The notes beneath the pieces are model-generated. The model was not told the DNA's origin. It did not search any database and saw only the letters and a program-made list of their open reading frames with translations. Below, in pieces: positions 15,809-24,136 of a stretch of 41,497 bases of DNA. The position numbers and the translations under genes are program-made. The stretch lies in assembly GCA_003165615.1 (NCBI GenBank), contig PLWR01000349.1, positions 1 to 41,497 on the forward strand. Reading direction: 5' to 3'. Position 1 is the stretch's first letter. Each line of letters begins with the position of its first letter. This DNA is from Acidobacteriota bacterium. Its GTDB lineage: Bacteria > Acidobacteriota > Terriglobia > UBA7540.

Positions 15809-16746
15809 TAACCCTCCTTCGGGCGCAGGCGCAGGCGCCAGGAAAGCCGCGCACCTTCGCCACCGCACGGGGCACTCAGATGGATTTGCGCGTTGCTGTG
15901 AAACTTGGGGGGAACTCCCAGGGTCAGCCGCCAAGCGCTGGAAATGCGCGCGAAGGCGGCAGCGATGGCATCCGGGATTTCTCCGACCGAGCGGCACACC
16001 TGCCCTTTGCCGCCCGTGGCATCCGCGAGGGTCAGCAGGCCATTCTGATAGGATTCATTAAGGGTGTCACCACGATAATTAAGATGGATCACAAACAGGG
16101 GGGCCTCCAACGAACTGACCTCTTCCTCCAACTTGGAGATCTTATCCTGAATCAGTGCATCGGGAAAGACCCGGCTAAGATCGTGAGGGTCGCTTCCGTT
16201 GATCACCGGATTAGTATAATCCTCGCGGTAATTATAAATGTTGCTATCGGTGATATACAGAACAGAAACCCGCACGGGAGATTTACGCAGGATGCTGTCC
16301 GCCAGAGACAGCGCCGGGGTGATCGATTCCAGGAAGCCGGGCTTGCCCGTGCTGGCAAGATCCTTGACCGCGTCCAGGAGGGGTTGGCGATTGGGGCTGG
16401 GATCGGCAAGAACGTGCAGCCCGTCCTGGTCACGCAGGAGTCCCACCCAGGCGTTGGAGGGCAATTTGGAGATTTCCGCGGTTACCGCTTGCTTGGCGGC
16501 GTCCACCAAGGAGACATCACTGGTGAAATCAAGGATGAGTAGAACAACCTGATCGCTTCCCGGACCCAACTGGGCGGTCACCGGCGCCGCCTTGCCATTG
16601 AAGGTGGCATCGAATTTCGGGGCGGAACCACAAGCGCCCTCCTCAACCCAGGCAGGAATGGAAATGCTGGCCGTTTGCGCCTGGACGGTTCCGAGCGTGG
16701 AAGCAGCAGCCAGCAGTGCGAGAAGCAGAGAGTAAGGTCGGAGCAT
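15808..16746 (-). CDS. Secreted VWA-like (acidobacterial VWFA-related) protein
   Basis: A 312-residue protein with a signal peptide (MLRPYSLLLALLAAASTLGTVQA). The core from about residue 65 (VVLLILDFTSDVSLVDAAKQAV) to about 265 has the alternating strand/helix pattern of a von Willebrand A domain, with DFTSD in the place of the usual DxSxS metal site, so metal binding may be altered. Secreted VWA-like proteins are frequent in Acidobacteria, with no settled function. The ATG shares its A with the TGA of the receptor gene (TGATG); a TTG three bases earlier is a weaker alternative. The end overlaps the next ATG by one base. Coupled translation implies a fixed ratio of the three products. Confidence 0.75.
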   Translation of the reverse strand: MLRPYSLLLALLAAASTLGTVQAQTASISIPAWVEEGACGSAPKFDATFNGKAAPVTAQLGPGSDQVVLLILDFTSDVSLVDAAKQAVTAEISKLPSNAWVGLLRDQDGLHVLADPSPNRQPLLDAVKDLASTGKPGFLESITPALSLADSILRKSPVRVSVLYITDSNIYNYREDYTNPVINGSDPHDLSRVFPDALIQDKISKLEEEVSSLEAPLFVIHLNYRGDTLNESYQNGLLTLADATGGKGQVCRSVGEIPDAIAAAFARISSAWRLTLGVPPKFHSNAQIHLSAPCGGEGARLSWRLRLRPKEG

Positions 16747-19541
16747 CAAAAGCTTAACTTCAGTCCAAGTTGGATGACGCGCCCACCGTGGGAGCCAATG
16801 ATTTTTCCGGCGTCAAGATTGGGCGCGCTGGCCGGACCGATGCCCATGTCGGGATAGTTCCAGTTCGCATGATTCAGGACGTCCAGGGCCGTAGCGTTGA
16901 ACTCAAGGGCCCGCTCGCCACCGATGGGGAGGCGCTTCCCCAGGCTGACATCCAGGGAATTATAGCCGGGTCCCTGAAGTCCCGCTATGGTGCGTGAAGC
17001 GTTCCCCGGGGCAAAGTCCGCCGGCTGGCCGAAAGCCGCGGGATTGTACCATTCCGAAGGTCCGGGATGGGAGAGGCGCGGGCTCACGCCGGGCGTAACA
17101 TTAACATTGAGGGTGGGAAGGATGTCACCCGTGTTATTGAATTCCGGATAGGGTGCCAGCGGCGTTCCGTCATTCCAGTAGGCGTTGCCACTGAGTGACC
17201 AACCCCGGACGAGCGCCCCCCCGACACCGGAGAGGTTCAGCAAGGGCTGGTTGGGGCCGAACGGAAACTCATACACATAACTGAGCGTCACAAACTGCGG
17301 CGCATTGGACGCGCTTACCGACCAGTCATTGCGGAGATTAAAGAGATCCTGGTTCCCGTAAGGGCCGGAATAATCGTCCAATTGTTTGGAAAACTCATAA
17401 TAGGCCGTGAACGTCAAACCAAACGACGCGTGCTTCTCCAGGCGTACGTAGCCGGCGTCCCGCTGGTAGCGCCCTCCCGGGTAAAGCCAGTAAAGCTCGA
17501 ACCCGGTGTATTGGGGATAGGGCTGGAGCGTGGAGCGGAAGGAATATTCGTAGAGGTTATTCCCGTACACCATGTCGGCAGGGTTGATGGCATTCGGGTT
17601 GACGGCTCCGTCCCCCACCAGGAGGTCCCGGCCAACATTGTGGTACCCCCCAACGGAGAGAGCAATGGAAAATGGAACAGCATGTTCGATAGAAAAGGCC
17701 ACGGATTGATAGACGGGTTCCGCCTTGGTCAGGTTCATAAAATCCGCTGTGGTATTATCGGCCGCCGAGGGGCTCATATCCGGCAAGGTGGTGCCGAGCG
17801 GGGGAATGCCCGCCGTCAAGTCGATCGCCGGGCTCAGTTGCGTATTGGGGGAAACAAAGGTCTGGTGCGCATTGAACCCCTGCGTGCCCCATTGCCCGTT
17901 GTAAATCGGAATCGGGGCATGCGATCGGCTGTAGGAGGCGCGAACCACGGATTTGGTGTTGCCGCGCGGATTCCAGGTGATGCTGAGGGAGGGATCGAGA
18001 TCGTAATTCCCCGGCCGCATGCCGGGCGATAATCCGTCCCTGCCGGCAAAACCGAGTGCGCCCGGAAGTCCATTGGACGGGTCAATCAGGTTGGGATCCA
18101 CCGTGCTTTGGCGATTGTATTTCTCTGTGCGGGGCGTCCGCCGGCTGAAAGTCAGATTAGCAGTAAGATTCAGATTCTTTCGTGGCACATATTGGTCCTG
18201 CACGGCAAACCCCTGGTAAGTATCGCGAAAGTAGGACGGTGCGGTATTGATAGTGCGTTCCGCAGCAGCCGGCAGCCCTAGTAAGAAGCCCGCGAAAGGA
18301 TCGCCGGTATCGATGATGCCAGGCAGGCTGGTAATGTCCGGGGTGAACTGGAAATAGCCGGAAGGATAAGTGGGATTAAATGAATTCACTTGATGGAAGA
18401 CGGCCTGGCCGGTCAGATGAAGGGAATGCTTGCCTTTCCGCGTCGACCACACGTCGGTAATCGAGAGGGTGGTGCGGGCGTTTCGTGTCGTCGGGTAAGC
18501 CGTGCCCATGGATACGTAGTTGGCGAGTGAATAGATCGGGAAAGGATTCCCCACCAGGGCACCCGACTGCACAACGTCGGTGTTCGCCGCCAGGCTGACC
18601 GAGTTCACGGTGTTGGCGCTGGCGGTCAACACGTATTCCATGTCGGAGTGCAGCGTGGAAAAATGCTGGTCCGGCGAAGTGGGGCTGGCATCGTTGGGGA
18701 AAAATTTCGCGGGGCTCAGATAGCCGCTTGAAACCGTGGTGTTGAAGGTCAGGCGATGCCGTTCCCGGAAAGGGTGATCCACTTTGGCGATGATTCCATC
18801 CGCGTCGTCAATTTGCGGCGAGTTAATAAAGTAGTTATTCTGATGAAATGGCCCGATATTCGTATTGGGCGATGGGTACAAGGTCAGAGCTTGTTGAGCC
18901 ACCGGAGACAGACGCAACGTGGGGATGACGTTCCCGGGGAACTGCGAACGCAGGTATTGAAGATTGCTGGTGGAAACCGCCTGCGTCGGGTCATACGCGG
19001 GATTGGGAGCGGTCTGCTGTGGATCGAAAATGGGCAGGATGTTCCCGGCGGAATCCACCGTTTGCGAAAAGTCACCCTGCCGTTGCTCCTTCGTGGGGAT
19101 GGTCAGCAGGTTGGCACGAGAAATCCGCTCGCGAACACCTTCATAGGAGAGCAGGAAAAAAGTGTTATTGGGATTGGTGAGAAGATGGGGGAAAAGCACG
19201 GGGCCGGAAATGTTAAATCCGAACTGATTGCGGCGCAGCGGGGAAACGCTCTCGCCATTCTGTTTCACTTCGTGAGGAATCGCATCCAGAACGTCATTGC
19301 GCAGGTTTTCATAAATCCGCCCGTGCCAGCGCATTTTGGGGCCGCGGTGCTCCTGCGCGTTCGGCGGGCTTTCGGGGCGAATGCCCAAATCCCGTGTGAG
19401 GGTCTTGAATTCATCGGCTGCCTGGGCTAGAGGGCTGGGCTGCTTGGAAGAGGTTGTGCTGCCCGCCAAGGCGCACACTTCCGCCCCCATCACGAAACAG
19501 GCGAGAGTGACCCGCAAAACGACGCTAGTGCAAGTGTTCAT
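16746..19541 (-). CDS. Oar-like outer-membrane receptor lacking plug and carboxypeptidase-regulatory domains
   Basis: A 931-residue exported protein starting at MNTCTSVVLR; an alternative start five codons earlier is possible. After the signal it has a short linker, then segments typical of Oar/TonB-dependent barrels: LRRNQFGFNISGPV near 100, NTFFLLSYEGVRER near 125, and repeated aromatic beta-strands to the C-terminal RVIQLGLKLSF. Acidobacterial relatives normally exceed 1,000 residues and carry a carboxypeptidase-regulatory-like domain and plug at the N-terminus. Neither is visible here, so TonB-type gating is doubtful. The gene leads a three-gene operon with one-base overlaps. Function, such as surface scaffold or channel, is inference. 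Confidence 0.75.
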   Translation of the reverse strand: MNTCTSVVLRVTLACFVMGAEVCALAGSTTSSKQPSPLAQAADEFKTLTRDLGIRPESPPNAQEHRGPKMRWHGRIYENLRNDVLDAIPHEVKQNGESVSPLRRNQFGFNISGPVLFPHLLTNPNNTFFLLSYEGVRERISRANLLTIPTKEQRQGDFSQTVDSAGNILPIFDPQQTAPNPAYDPTQAVSTSNLQYLRSQFPGNVIPTLRLSPVAQQALTLYPSPNTNIGPFHQNNYFINSPQIDDADGIIAKVDHPFRERHRLTFNTTVSSGYLSPAKFFPNDASPTSPDQHFSTLHSDMEYVLTASANTVNSVSLAANTDVVQSGALVGNPFPIYSLANYVSMGTAYPTTRNARTTLSITDVWSTRKGKHSLHLTGQAVFHQVNSFNPTYPSGYFQFTPDITSLPGIIDTGDPFAGFLLGLPAAAERTINTAPSYFRDTYQGFAVQDQYVPRKNLNLTANLTFSRRTPRTEKYNRQSTVDPNLIDPSNGLPGALGFAGRDGLSPGMRPGNYDLDPSLSITWNPRGNTKSVVRASYSRSHAPIPIYNGQWGTQGFNAHQTFVSPNTQLSPAIDLTAGIPPLGTTLPDMSPSAADNTTADFMNLTKAEPVYQSVAFSIEHAVPFSIALSVGGYHNVGRDLLVGDGAVNPNAINPADMVYGNNLYEYSFRSTLQPYPQYTGFELYWLYPGGRYQRDAGYVRLEKHASFGLTFTAYYEFSKQLDDYSGPYGNQDLFNLRNDWSVSASNAPQFVTLSYVYEFPFGPNQPLLNLSGVGGALVRGWSLSGNAYWNDGTPLAPYPEFNNTGDILPTLNVNVTPGVSPRLSHPGPSEWYNPAAFGQPADFAPGNASRTIAGLQGPGYNSLDVSLGKRLPIGGERALEFNATALDVLNHANWNYPDMGIGPASAPNLDAGKIIGSHGGRVIQLGLKLSF

Positions 19542-19916
19542 CGGACAATGCCACAAGATTTCACTATATACTGCGCTCGGTAACGCCGCAACTCCGGGAA
19601 GTACGCCCTCATCATGATGCCGGGCTTGCCTGTAACGTCATGATTCCATTACCCCTCGTACCACGCGGGGAGCATGGATCGCTGGGCATGCTTGAAGCGG
19701 GGGAAGTCATTCCCCTTCCCTGGCTGGTGCCGGGCCCTCGAGGTATCACTTATTGGATGCTCTGCCGCCCCCATCTGGTAGCATCGGCTATCTATCCACT
19801 TGCTACTCTTTGGCAGTATTCGCTGGAAACATCGCAGATCCGACCGGTAAGAATCAGCCTGGATATTGCACTATGAAGTCGTTGAGGCTATTTTACCAGT
19901 GGACAAAGTGGTCCTA
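19542..19916. other. Divergent intergenic region, no gene seen
   Basis: This 375-base region lies between the receptor operon and the GT87-like gene and should hold both promoters. A perfect hairpin, GGGGAA (19700-19705) and TTCCCC (19710-19715) around GTCA, is the only clear structure. A 78-codon open frame at 19640-19876 has no ribosome site and no recognisable protein features. No promoter boxes could be fixed. Confidence 0.4.
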
Positions 19917-21176
19917 ATGAAAACTCCGGCTTGGACCGAGGCGATGGATAAGACTTCCGTAGGGGAGAGGATTACATTCGCTCTACTTGCCGCCAGTGCC
20001 GCCGCGCTGCTGATGTTCGCTCTGGTGGCGCACCTGAAGGACTCTTCTTCCTCGTCTGACTTCATGGGCTTCTACACAGCTGGCACCTTGCTCAAACAGG
20101 GCTTGGGGTCCCAGCTTTATGACGAGAGTGCCCAAATGGCCTGTCAACGGCGTCTTTTTGGGCGGATGGTGCCGGTGGATGTATATGACCATCCGCCCTT
20201 CGAGACCCTGATCTACTGGCCCCTTGCCTACTTGCCGTACCGGGCGGCCTACCTCCTCTGGGATTTGCTCAGCCTGATTATGCTGGGGTGGTCGCTCTAC
20301 TTACTCAAGCCTTACGTCGGCAACTTCGACACCGAATCGCGGCTCACCCTGACCCTCGCGGTTCTCTACCCGCTGATCTCCACCTTGCGGGAAGGACAGA
20401 ATGAAATTCTACTCCTGCTTACCTGCGTCGGCGCCTTCATCTGCCTGAAGAAGGGCCGGGAGTACGCGGCCGGCTGGGCGCTGGGCGCAGGCCTTTTCAG
20501 ATTCCAGTTCATTTTGCCGCTGCTGCTGGTTTTCCTGGCACTTAAAAGGTGGAGAATCATCCTCGGCAGCGCCGTCGCCGGCGTTCTTCTTGGGTTGCTG
20601 TCCCTGGCTCTGCTCGGCGGGGCCGGCATCCGGAATTACCTTGAACTGCTGCTGAGGCTCGCCAAAAGGGACGCGTTTCCCACTCTGGTGCCGGCTATGC
20701 CCAACCTGAGAGGCTTCATTGACGTTTTGCTGGCGGGCAGATTAGCGCCACTCCATCTGACTATTCTGGTGGCGGTCGGCTCGCTCACTCTCCTGGCCTG
20801 GCCTATCGTAAAGTGGCGCCGGTGGGGCTGGAATCCGGGCGCGAAGGTGTTTGACCTATCGTTCTCCCTCAGTATGGTCGTGTCCGTCATGATCAGCTAT
20901 CACTCGCTCATCCACAGCCTTCTGGTCCTGATTCTTCCCGCGCTACTTCTGCTGGACCAAGCCGCCAGGGTTCAGCAAGGCGGTCTCGGGAGATGGCGGG
21001 CGATTCTGCCCCTGCTTGCGCTGTTCGTGATGGCAGTCTACTTGAACGCCGCGGGCAATAACGAGCTGAGCTTCCTCTTCGCCCCGGTCCTCTGGTTTGC
21101 GTTCGCAATCGCGGCGCAAATCCCCGATAACGAACCTGGGAGATCGCGAATCTTGACGACTGATGCAGTCCAATAG
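19917..21176 (+). CDS. GT87/DUF2029-like membrane glycosyltransferase
   Basis: A 419-residue protein with roughly 9-11 membrane helices. The start MKTPAWTEAMDK is the first ATG of the frame; an upstream TTG at 19866 gives a less likely 17-residue extension. After the first helix comes SSSDFMGFYTAGTLLKQG (about 43-60), the acidic loop expected in GT-C enzymes, then LYDE and a conserved YDHPPFETLIYWPLAYLPY segment near 95-115. GT87 enzymes transfer mannose or arabinose from polyprenyl phosphate on the periplasmic side. The gene overlaps the Smr gene by 14 bases. The donor and acceptor are unknown. Confidence 0.75.
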   Translation: MKTPAWTEAMDKTSVGERITFALLAASAAALLMFALVAHLKDSSSSSDFMGFYTAGTLLKQGLGSQLYDESAQMACQRRLFGRMVPVDVYDHPPFETLIYWPLAYLPYRAAYLLWDLLSLIMLGWSLYLLKPYVGNFDTESRLTLTLAVLYPLISTLREGQNEILLLLTCVGAFICLKKGREYAAGWALGAGLFRFQFILPLLLVFLALKRWRIILGSAVAGVLLGLLSLALLGGAGIRNYLELLLRLAKRDAFPTLVPAMPNLRGFIDVLLAGRLAPLHLTILVAVGSLTLLAWPIVKWRRWGWNPGAKVFDLSFSLSMVVSVMISYHSLIHSLLVLILPALLLLDQAARVQQGGLGRWRAILPLLALFVMAVYLNAAGNNELSFLFAPVLWFAFAIAAQIPDNEPGRSRILTTDAVQ

Positions 21177-21468
21177 AGGTAACCAGCCACAGATGGAGCC
21201 TGACGAGGAACCCATCCGCATTCCCATTACCGACGTCTTCGACCTGCACACCGTGCAACCGAAGGAGGTCGCCGCCGCCGTCGAAGCCTATATCGAGGAA
21301 GCATACCGTTTGGAGTTGAAGTCCCTGCGCATTATTCACGGCCGCGGCATCGGCGTGCAGCGGGCGATAGTGCGCGCCGTGCTGGCGCGGACGCCGGTGG
21401 TTATCGCCTTTAACGATGCGCCTCCCGAGTTAGGGGGGTGGGGCGCCACGGTAGTAAGGTTGCGCTGA
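21163..21468 (+). CDS. Stand-alone Smr-domain protein
   Basis: A 101-residue protein, essentially one Smr domain as found at the C-terminus of MutS2. The signature elements are FDLHTVQPKEV (about 26-36), LRIIHGRGIGVQRAIV (about 55-70) and the terminal APPELGGWGATVVRL. Smr domains cut or bind DNA or RNA; the His-Gly-Arg-Gly loop is the proposed active site. The first ATG lies inside the upstream gene (14-base overlap); a second in-frame ATG at 21193 would leave the domain intact. Co-transcription with GT87 is probably positional only. Confidence 0.85.
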   Translation: MQSNRGNQPQMEPDEEPIRIPITDVFDLHTVQPKEVAAAVEAYIEEAYRLELKSLRIIHGRGIGVQRAIVRAVLARTPVVIAFNDAPPELGGWGATVVRLR

Positions 21469-21575
21469 CTGAAAGGCCCCATCAACCGCTGGCGAGCGAA
21501 TGCCCGGCTCCGGCGGTGGAAATCTCTGCCCATCTTCAACCCGTGGTCGCTTTTGCAGGCGTTAACAGGCATTCC

Positions 21576-22331
21576 CTACCGATTCATTCCCGCAAACACT
21601 TTTTCCACGGTCTCAGGGTTGGTGGCAGCCACAAGATTCCTTGCGTCTCCGACGGCAACTTCGTCGCTTCCGTTTGCTAAACCTAGCATGGCTTCGCTAA
21701 TAAAGGCCTGTAAAGGCATGGGTTGGGGACCACCCAGCCCCACGGTCTTCCGGGGTCCGCCCAGTTCCGTCGCGACATAGGGTGGAATCAACTCAATCAC
21801 CTTCACCCCCGAATCTCTCAACTGGTAGCGCAAGGAGAGAGTGAAGGAATGAACAGCAGACTTGGTGGCGCAATAGACGGGAAACCGCGCCATCGGGACA
21901 AACGCCAGCCCGGAGGAAACGATTAGCAGCATGGCCCTGGGTTGATGAAGCAAATGTGGAATGAACTCGGCGGCGACGCGAATCACTCCCAGGACGTTGG
22001 TGTTGATCTCATCGCCTAATCCTTCCTCATCCAAGGGTGTACCCGGCGCAAACTCCAGCCGCCGTTGCACGCCGGCGTTGTTGAAGACGCAATTCAGAGA
22101 CGGAAATTCCGCCCGAACCCTTCGGGCAACGTCACGAATCGCCACGGGGTCACGCACATCAAGTACGAAATGGCGCATGCCAGGATTTGAGGAGCAGATG
22201 TCGTGGAGCCGATCTTCCCGCCGCCCGCTAATGATCACCTGGTTTCCCAGCTTGTAAAACGCCTCAGCCAGGCCCCTACCGATCCCCGACGTGCCGCCAG
22301 TAATAAAAATGGTGTTATCGTGCATTTGCAT
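21576..22331 (-). CDS. Classical short-chain dehydrogenase/reductase (SDR)
   Basis: A 251-residue oxidoreductase with the cofactor motif TGGTSGIG (11-18), NNAG (84-87), catalytic Ser140, Tyr153 and Lys157 (YCATK) in the right order. It resembles DltE-type SDRs. The start at 22331 is set by GGAGGT six bases before the ATG; the ATG two codons later is spaced too far. It is a cytoplasmic NAD(P)-dependent reductase of unknown substrate. It lies 100 bases after the DUF192 gene on the same strand and may be read through from the Tad locus, but shares no obvious function with it. Confidence 0.9.
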   Translation of the reverse strand: MQMHDNTIFITGGTSGIGRGLAEAFYKLGNQVIISGRREDRLHDICSSNPGMRHFVLDVRDPVAIRDVARRVRAEFPSLNCVFNNAGVQRRLEFAPGTPLDEEGLGDEINTNVLGVIRVAAEFIPHLLHQPRAMLLIVSSGLAFVPMARFPVYCATKSAVHSFTLSLRYQLRDSGVKVIELIPPYVATELGGPRKTVGLGGPQPMPLQAFISEAMLGLANGSDEVAVGDARNLVAATNPETVEKVFAGMNR

Positions 22332-22433
22332 CTTCTGACCTCCACAGGATGGACTTCTGGCCCGGAACTCTTACCACACGGGGACGCATACGGGGAACTG
22401 CCGGAAGGGGGGGCGAACACCCGGGCGCAGATT

Positions 22434-22847
22434 TCATGTTGCTGAAGCTGAATCGTGAGCGCGCACCCGCGTTATTTCCAGTTGGTCTCCTGGGCGGGTT
22501 TCGGTTCGGAAGACCGTATGGACAGGAAGTTCCAGCACACTGTTCGCTTTGAAGCTCACTTTGGAAATGCGAAAGGGCCCGACGTGTTCCTCAACATCAA
22601 CCACCATATGATCGCGGTCAAGAAAGATCAGATCCAGAGCGTACAACATGCCTATGGTGTGAACTCCGTGCGACGGCACAATCCACAGGCCTTTCCCGGG
22701 ACGCGCCCAACGCCGGGTGGTGCCCAGAAGGCCCACGAGCCGGCTGAAGTACCCATCCGCCACCTTGGCATGGGTAGCAATAAACCGCTCGCGGGTCTTA
22801 TTGTAGACACAAACGTATTTGCCTCCGGCACGGGCTGGCTCGCCCAC
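22434..22847 (-). CDS. DUF192-family protein at the end of the Tad locus
   Basis: A 137-residue protein; the start is a GTG preceded by GAGGT at eight bases. The DUF192 core runs from YVCVYNKTRE to the end: ADGYFSRLVGLLG (30-42), GLWIVPSHGVHTIGM (53-67), LDLIFLDRDHMVVDVEE (71-87) and VLELP near 105. No signal peptide is visible. DUF192 genes often sit beside Tad pilus genes, but their role is not established. A 31-codon membrane micro-ORF lies 49 bases upstream on the same strand. Confidence 0.85.
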   Translation of the reverse strand: MGEPARAGGKYVCVYNKTRERFIATHAKVADGYFSRLVGLLGTTRRWARPGKGLWIVPSHGVHTIGMLYALDLIFLDRDHMVVDVEEHVGPFRISKVSFKANSVLELPVHTVFRTETRPGDQLEITRVRAHDSASAT

Positions 22848-22896
22848 AGGTCAAACCTCGCTGTCCGAAAATTCTGATGACCTACAACTTCCCGAT

Positions 22897-22992
22897 CTAC
22901 TTGGGAGACTTCCTTGCGCGGCGCCATATGATAATGGCGAGAATGATGACCGCCCCGATACCTGCGAGAATCTGAATCGTTGATGTGCTCAT
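22897..22992 (-). CDS. 31-residue single-pass membrane micro-protein
   Basis: A short open frame between the tadC fragment and the DUF192 gene, preceded by a very strong ribosome site (GGAGGAGGATTAAC, then ATG). The protein starts MSTSTIQILAGIG, has a continuous hydrophobic helix at about residues 6-23, and ends in the basic tail WRRARKSPK. This matches an N-out, C-in single-pass protein by the positive-inside rule. Position and strand put it in the Tad operon. No family was recognised. The strong ribosome site, ideal topology and clean stop support coding despite the length. Confidence 0.65.
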   Translation of the reverse strand: MSTSTIQILAGIGAVIILAIIIWRRARKSPK

Positions 22993-23079
22993 GTTAATCC
23001 TCCTCCATTCATTGCTAATTTCTCTTCGCCAAGAAGAAAGCTAATGGCCTGCTGTCCATCAAAGTGCCATTGATGAAGG

Positions 23080-23194
23080 CTCGCAGGGTTCTGAACCATC
23101 GTGATCACCGCCCCCCTCAGGATGACGAAATACAGAGCCGTAACCCAAGCAAAAGCAGTGGAATGACCGTCTCGATGGTATTATTGGCGGCCAT
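23080..23194 (-). pseudogene. Decayed duplicate of the tadC 3' end
   Basis: Four bases after the tadC stop, a second copy of its last part begins at ATGGCCGCCAA. It is clearly homologous to tadC 23336 downward, at an offset of about 135-140 bases. Translated in pieces it reads MAANNTIETVIPLLLLG, then after a one-base deletion ALYFVILRGAVITM, against MAAKTTVKMVIPLVLF and ALFVVIMGPAVITM in tadC. The deletion makes the open frame end after 25 codons at 23117. It is either the relic of a second T2SF gene or a tail duplication. Confidence 0.75.
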
Positions 23195-23198
23195 CGAA

Positions 23199-24110
23199 TC
23201 AGTGCCCGGTCAGGTGACCCAGCGTATCAATCATGGTAATCACAGCCGGACCCATGATGACGACAAACAGAGCCGGAAAAATAAATAGAACCAGTGGAAT
23301 GACCATCTTGACGGTGGTCTTGGCGGCCATCTCCTCCGCGCGCTGCCGGCGTTTGACGCGCAGATCATCAGAATGGACACGCAGTGATTGCGCCACGCTG
23401 GTGCCGAAACGGTCAGTTTGAATGAGCGTGGCAACCAGCGCCTGAAGATCATCCACCCCCGTCCGTGAAGCGAGGGAGCGCAACGCCTCAATCCGGGTTT
23501 TGCCCACATGCATTTCGGCATTGACCATGTCAAATTCCTCACACAATTCCCGATGGGCAATCCGCAACTCCTGGCTGACGTATAAGAACGCCTGATCGAT
23601 ACCCAAGCCCGCCTCCATGCAAATGACAAGCAGGTCAAGGGCATCCGGCAACGCCAAGCGCAGGATTTGTTGACGGGCCCTGATTTTCCGACTCAACCAA
23701 AAATCCGGCAACATGAAACCAATCACCATCGCCACGGGAATGAGGACATAGGGATTGTTCTTGTAGTAGCCCGTAAAAACGACCAAACTCACCACCGCCG
23801 CAATCGACACGGCCCTCCCGAGGTGCATGGCCGTGGCCGCTTCTGGCCGGCGGAAGCCCGCCTGAATCAATCGGGGATCTCCTTCCGAAGATTGGGTGGG
23901 GGAAGGGAGGAGTCTGGCAACCCAGGCGAGGAACGAAGCGAACAGTTTCCGCTGAGATTCCCTAAAACCCAGTCGCTCATGGCCGGGAAGCCGCGACAGA
24001 CGTCCGAGCCGTTCGGTAATCAGCAGTGATCCACCGGAAAGCGCATAGATCACGCCCATCGCGACGAGTAAGATCGCCCCAAAGATTACGATGCTGACGG
24101 TTGCGGGCAT
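23199..24110 (-). CDS. tadC: TadC, type II/IV secretion system F-domain protein
   Basis: A 303-residue inner-membrane protein. An N-terminal helix (about 5-27) is followed by a cytoplasmic region, two helices around 100-145, the T2SF domain (LPDALDLLVICMEAGLGIDQAF at about 159-180), and C-terminal helices ending VITMIDTLGHLTGH. With TadB it forms the inner-membrane platform of the Tad pilus machine, on which the CpaF ATPase acts. It starts 26 bases after the TadB stop with AGGAGAAG upstream. A decayed duplicate of its final 38 codons follows directly. Confidence 0.9.
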   Translation of the reverse strand: MPATVSIVIFGAILLVAMGVIYALSGGSLLITERLGRLSRLPGHERLGFRESQRKLFASFLAWVARLLPSPTQSSEGDPRLIQAGFRRPEAATAMHLGRAVSIAAVVSLVVFTGYYKNNPYVLIPVAMVIGFMLPDFWLSRKIRARQQILRLALPDALDLLVICMEAGLGIDQAFLYVSQELRIAHRELCEEFDMVNAEMHVGKTRIEALRSLASRTGVDDLQALVATLIQTDRFGTSVAQSLRVHSDDLRVKRRQRAEEMAAKTTVKMVIPLVLFIFPALFVVIMGPAVITMIDTLGHLTGH

Positions 24111-24136
24111 AAAACGGCTGCTTCTCCTCGAAAGTC

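Noticed and set aside
19640..19876. A 78-codon frame between the receptor operon and the GT87-like gene
   Set aside because: No ribosome site, no conserved features and it runs into the start region of the next gene.
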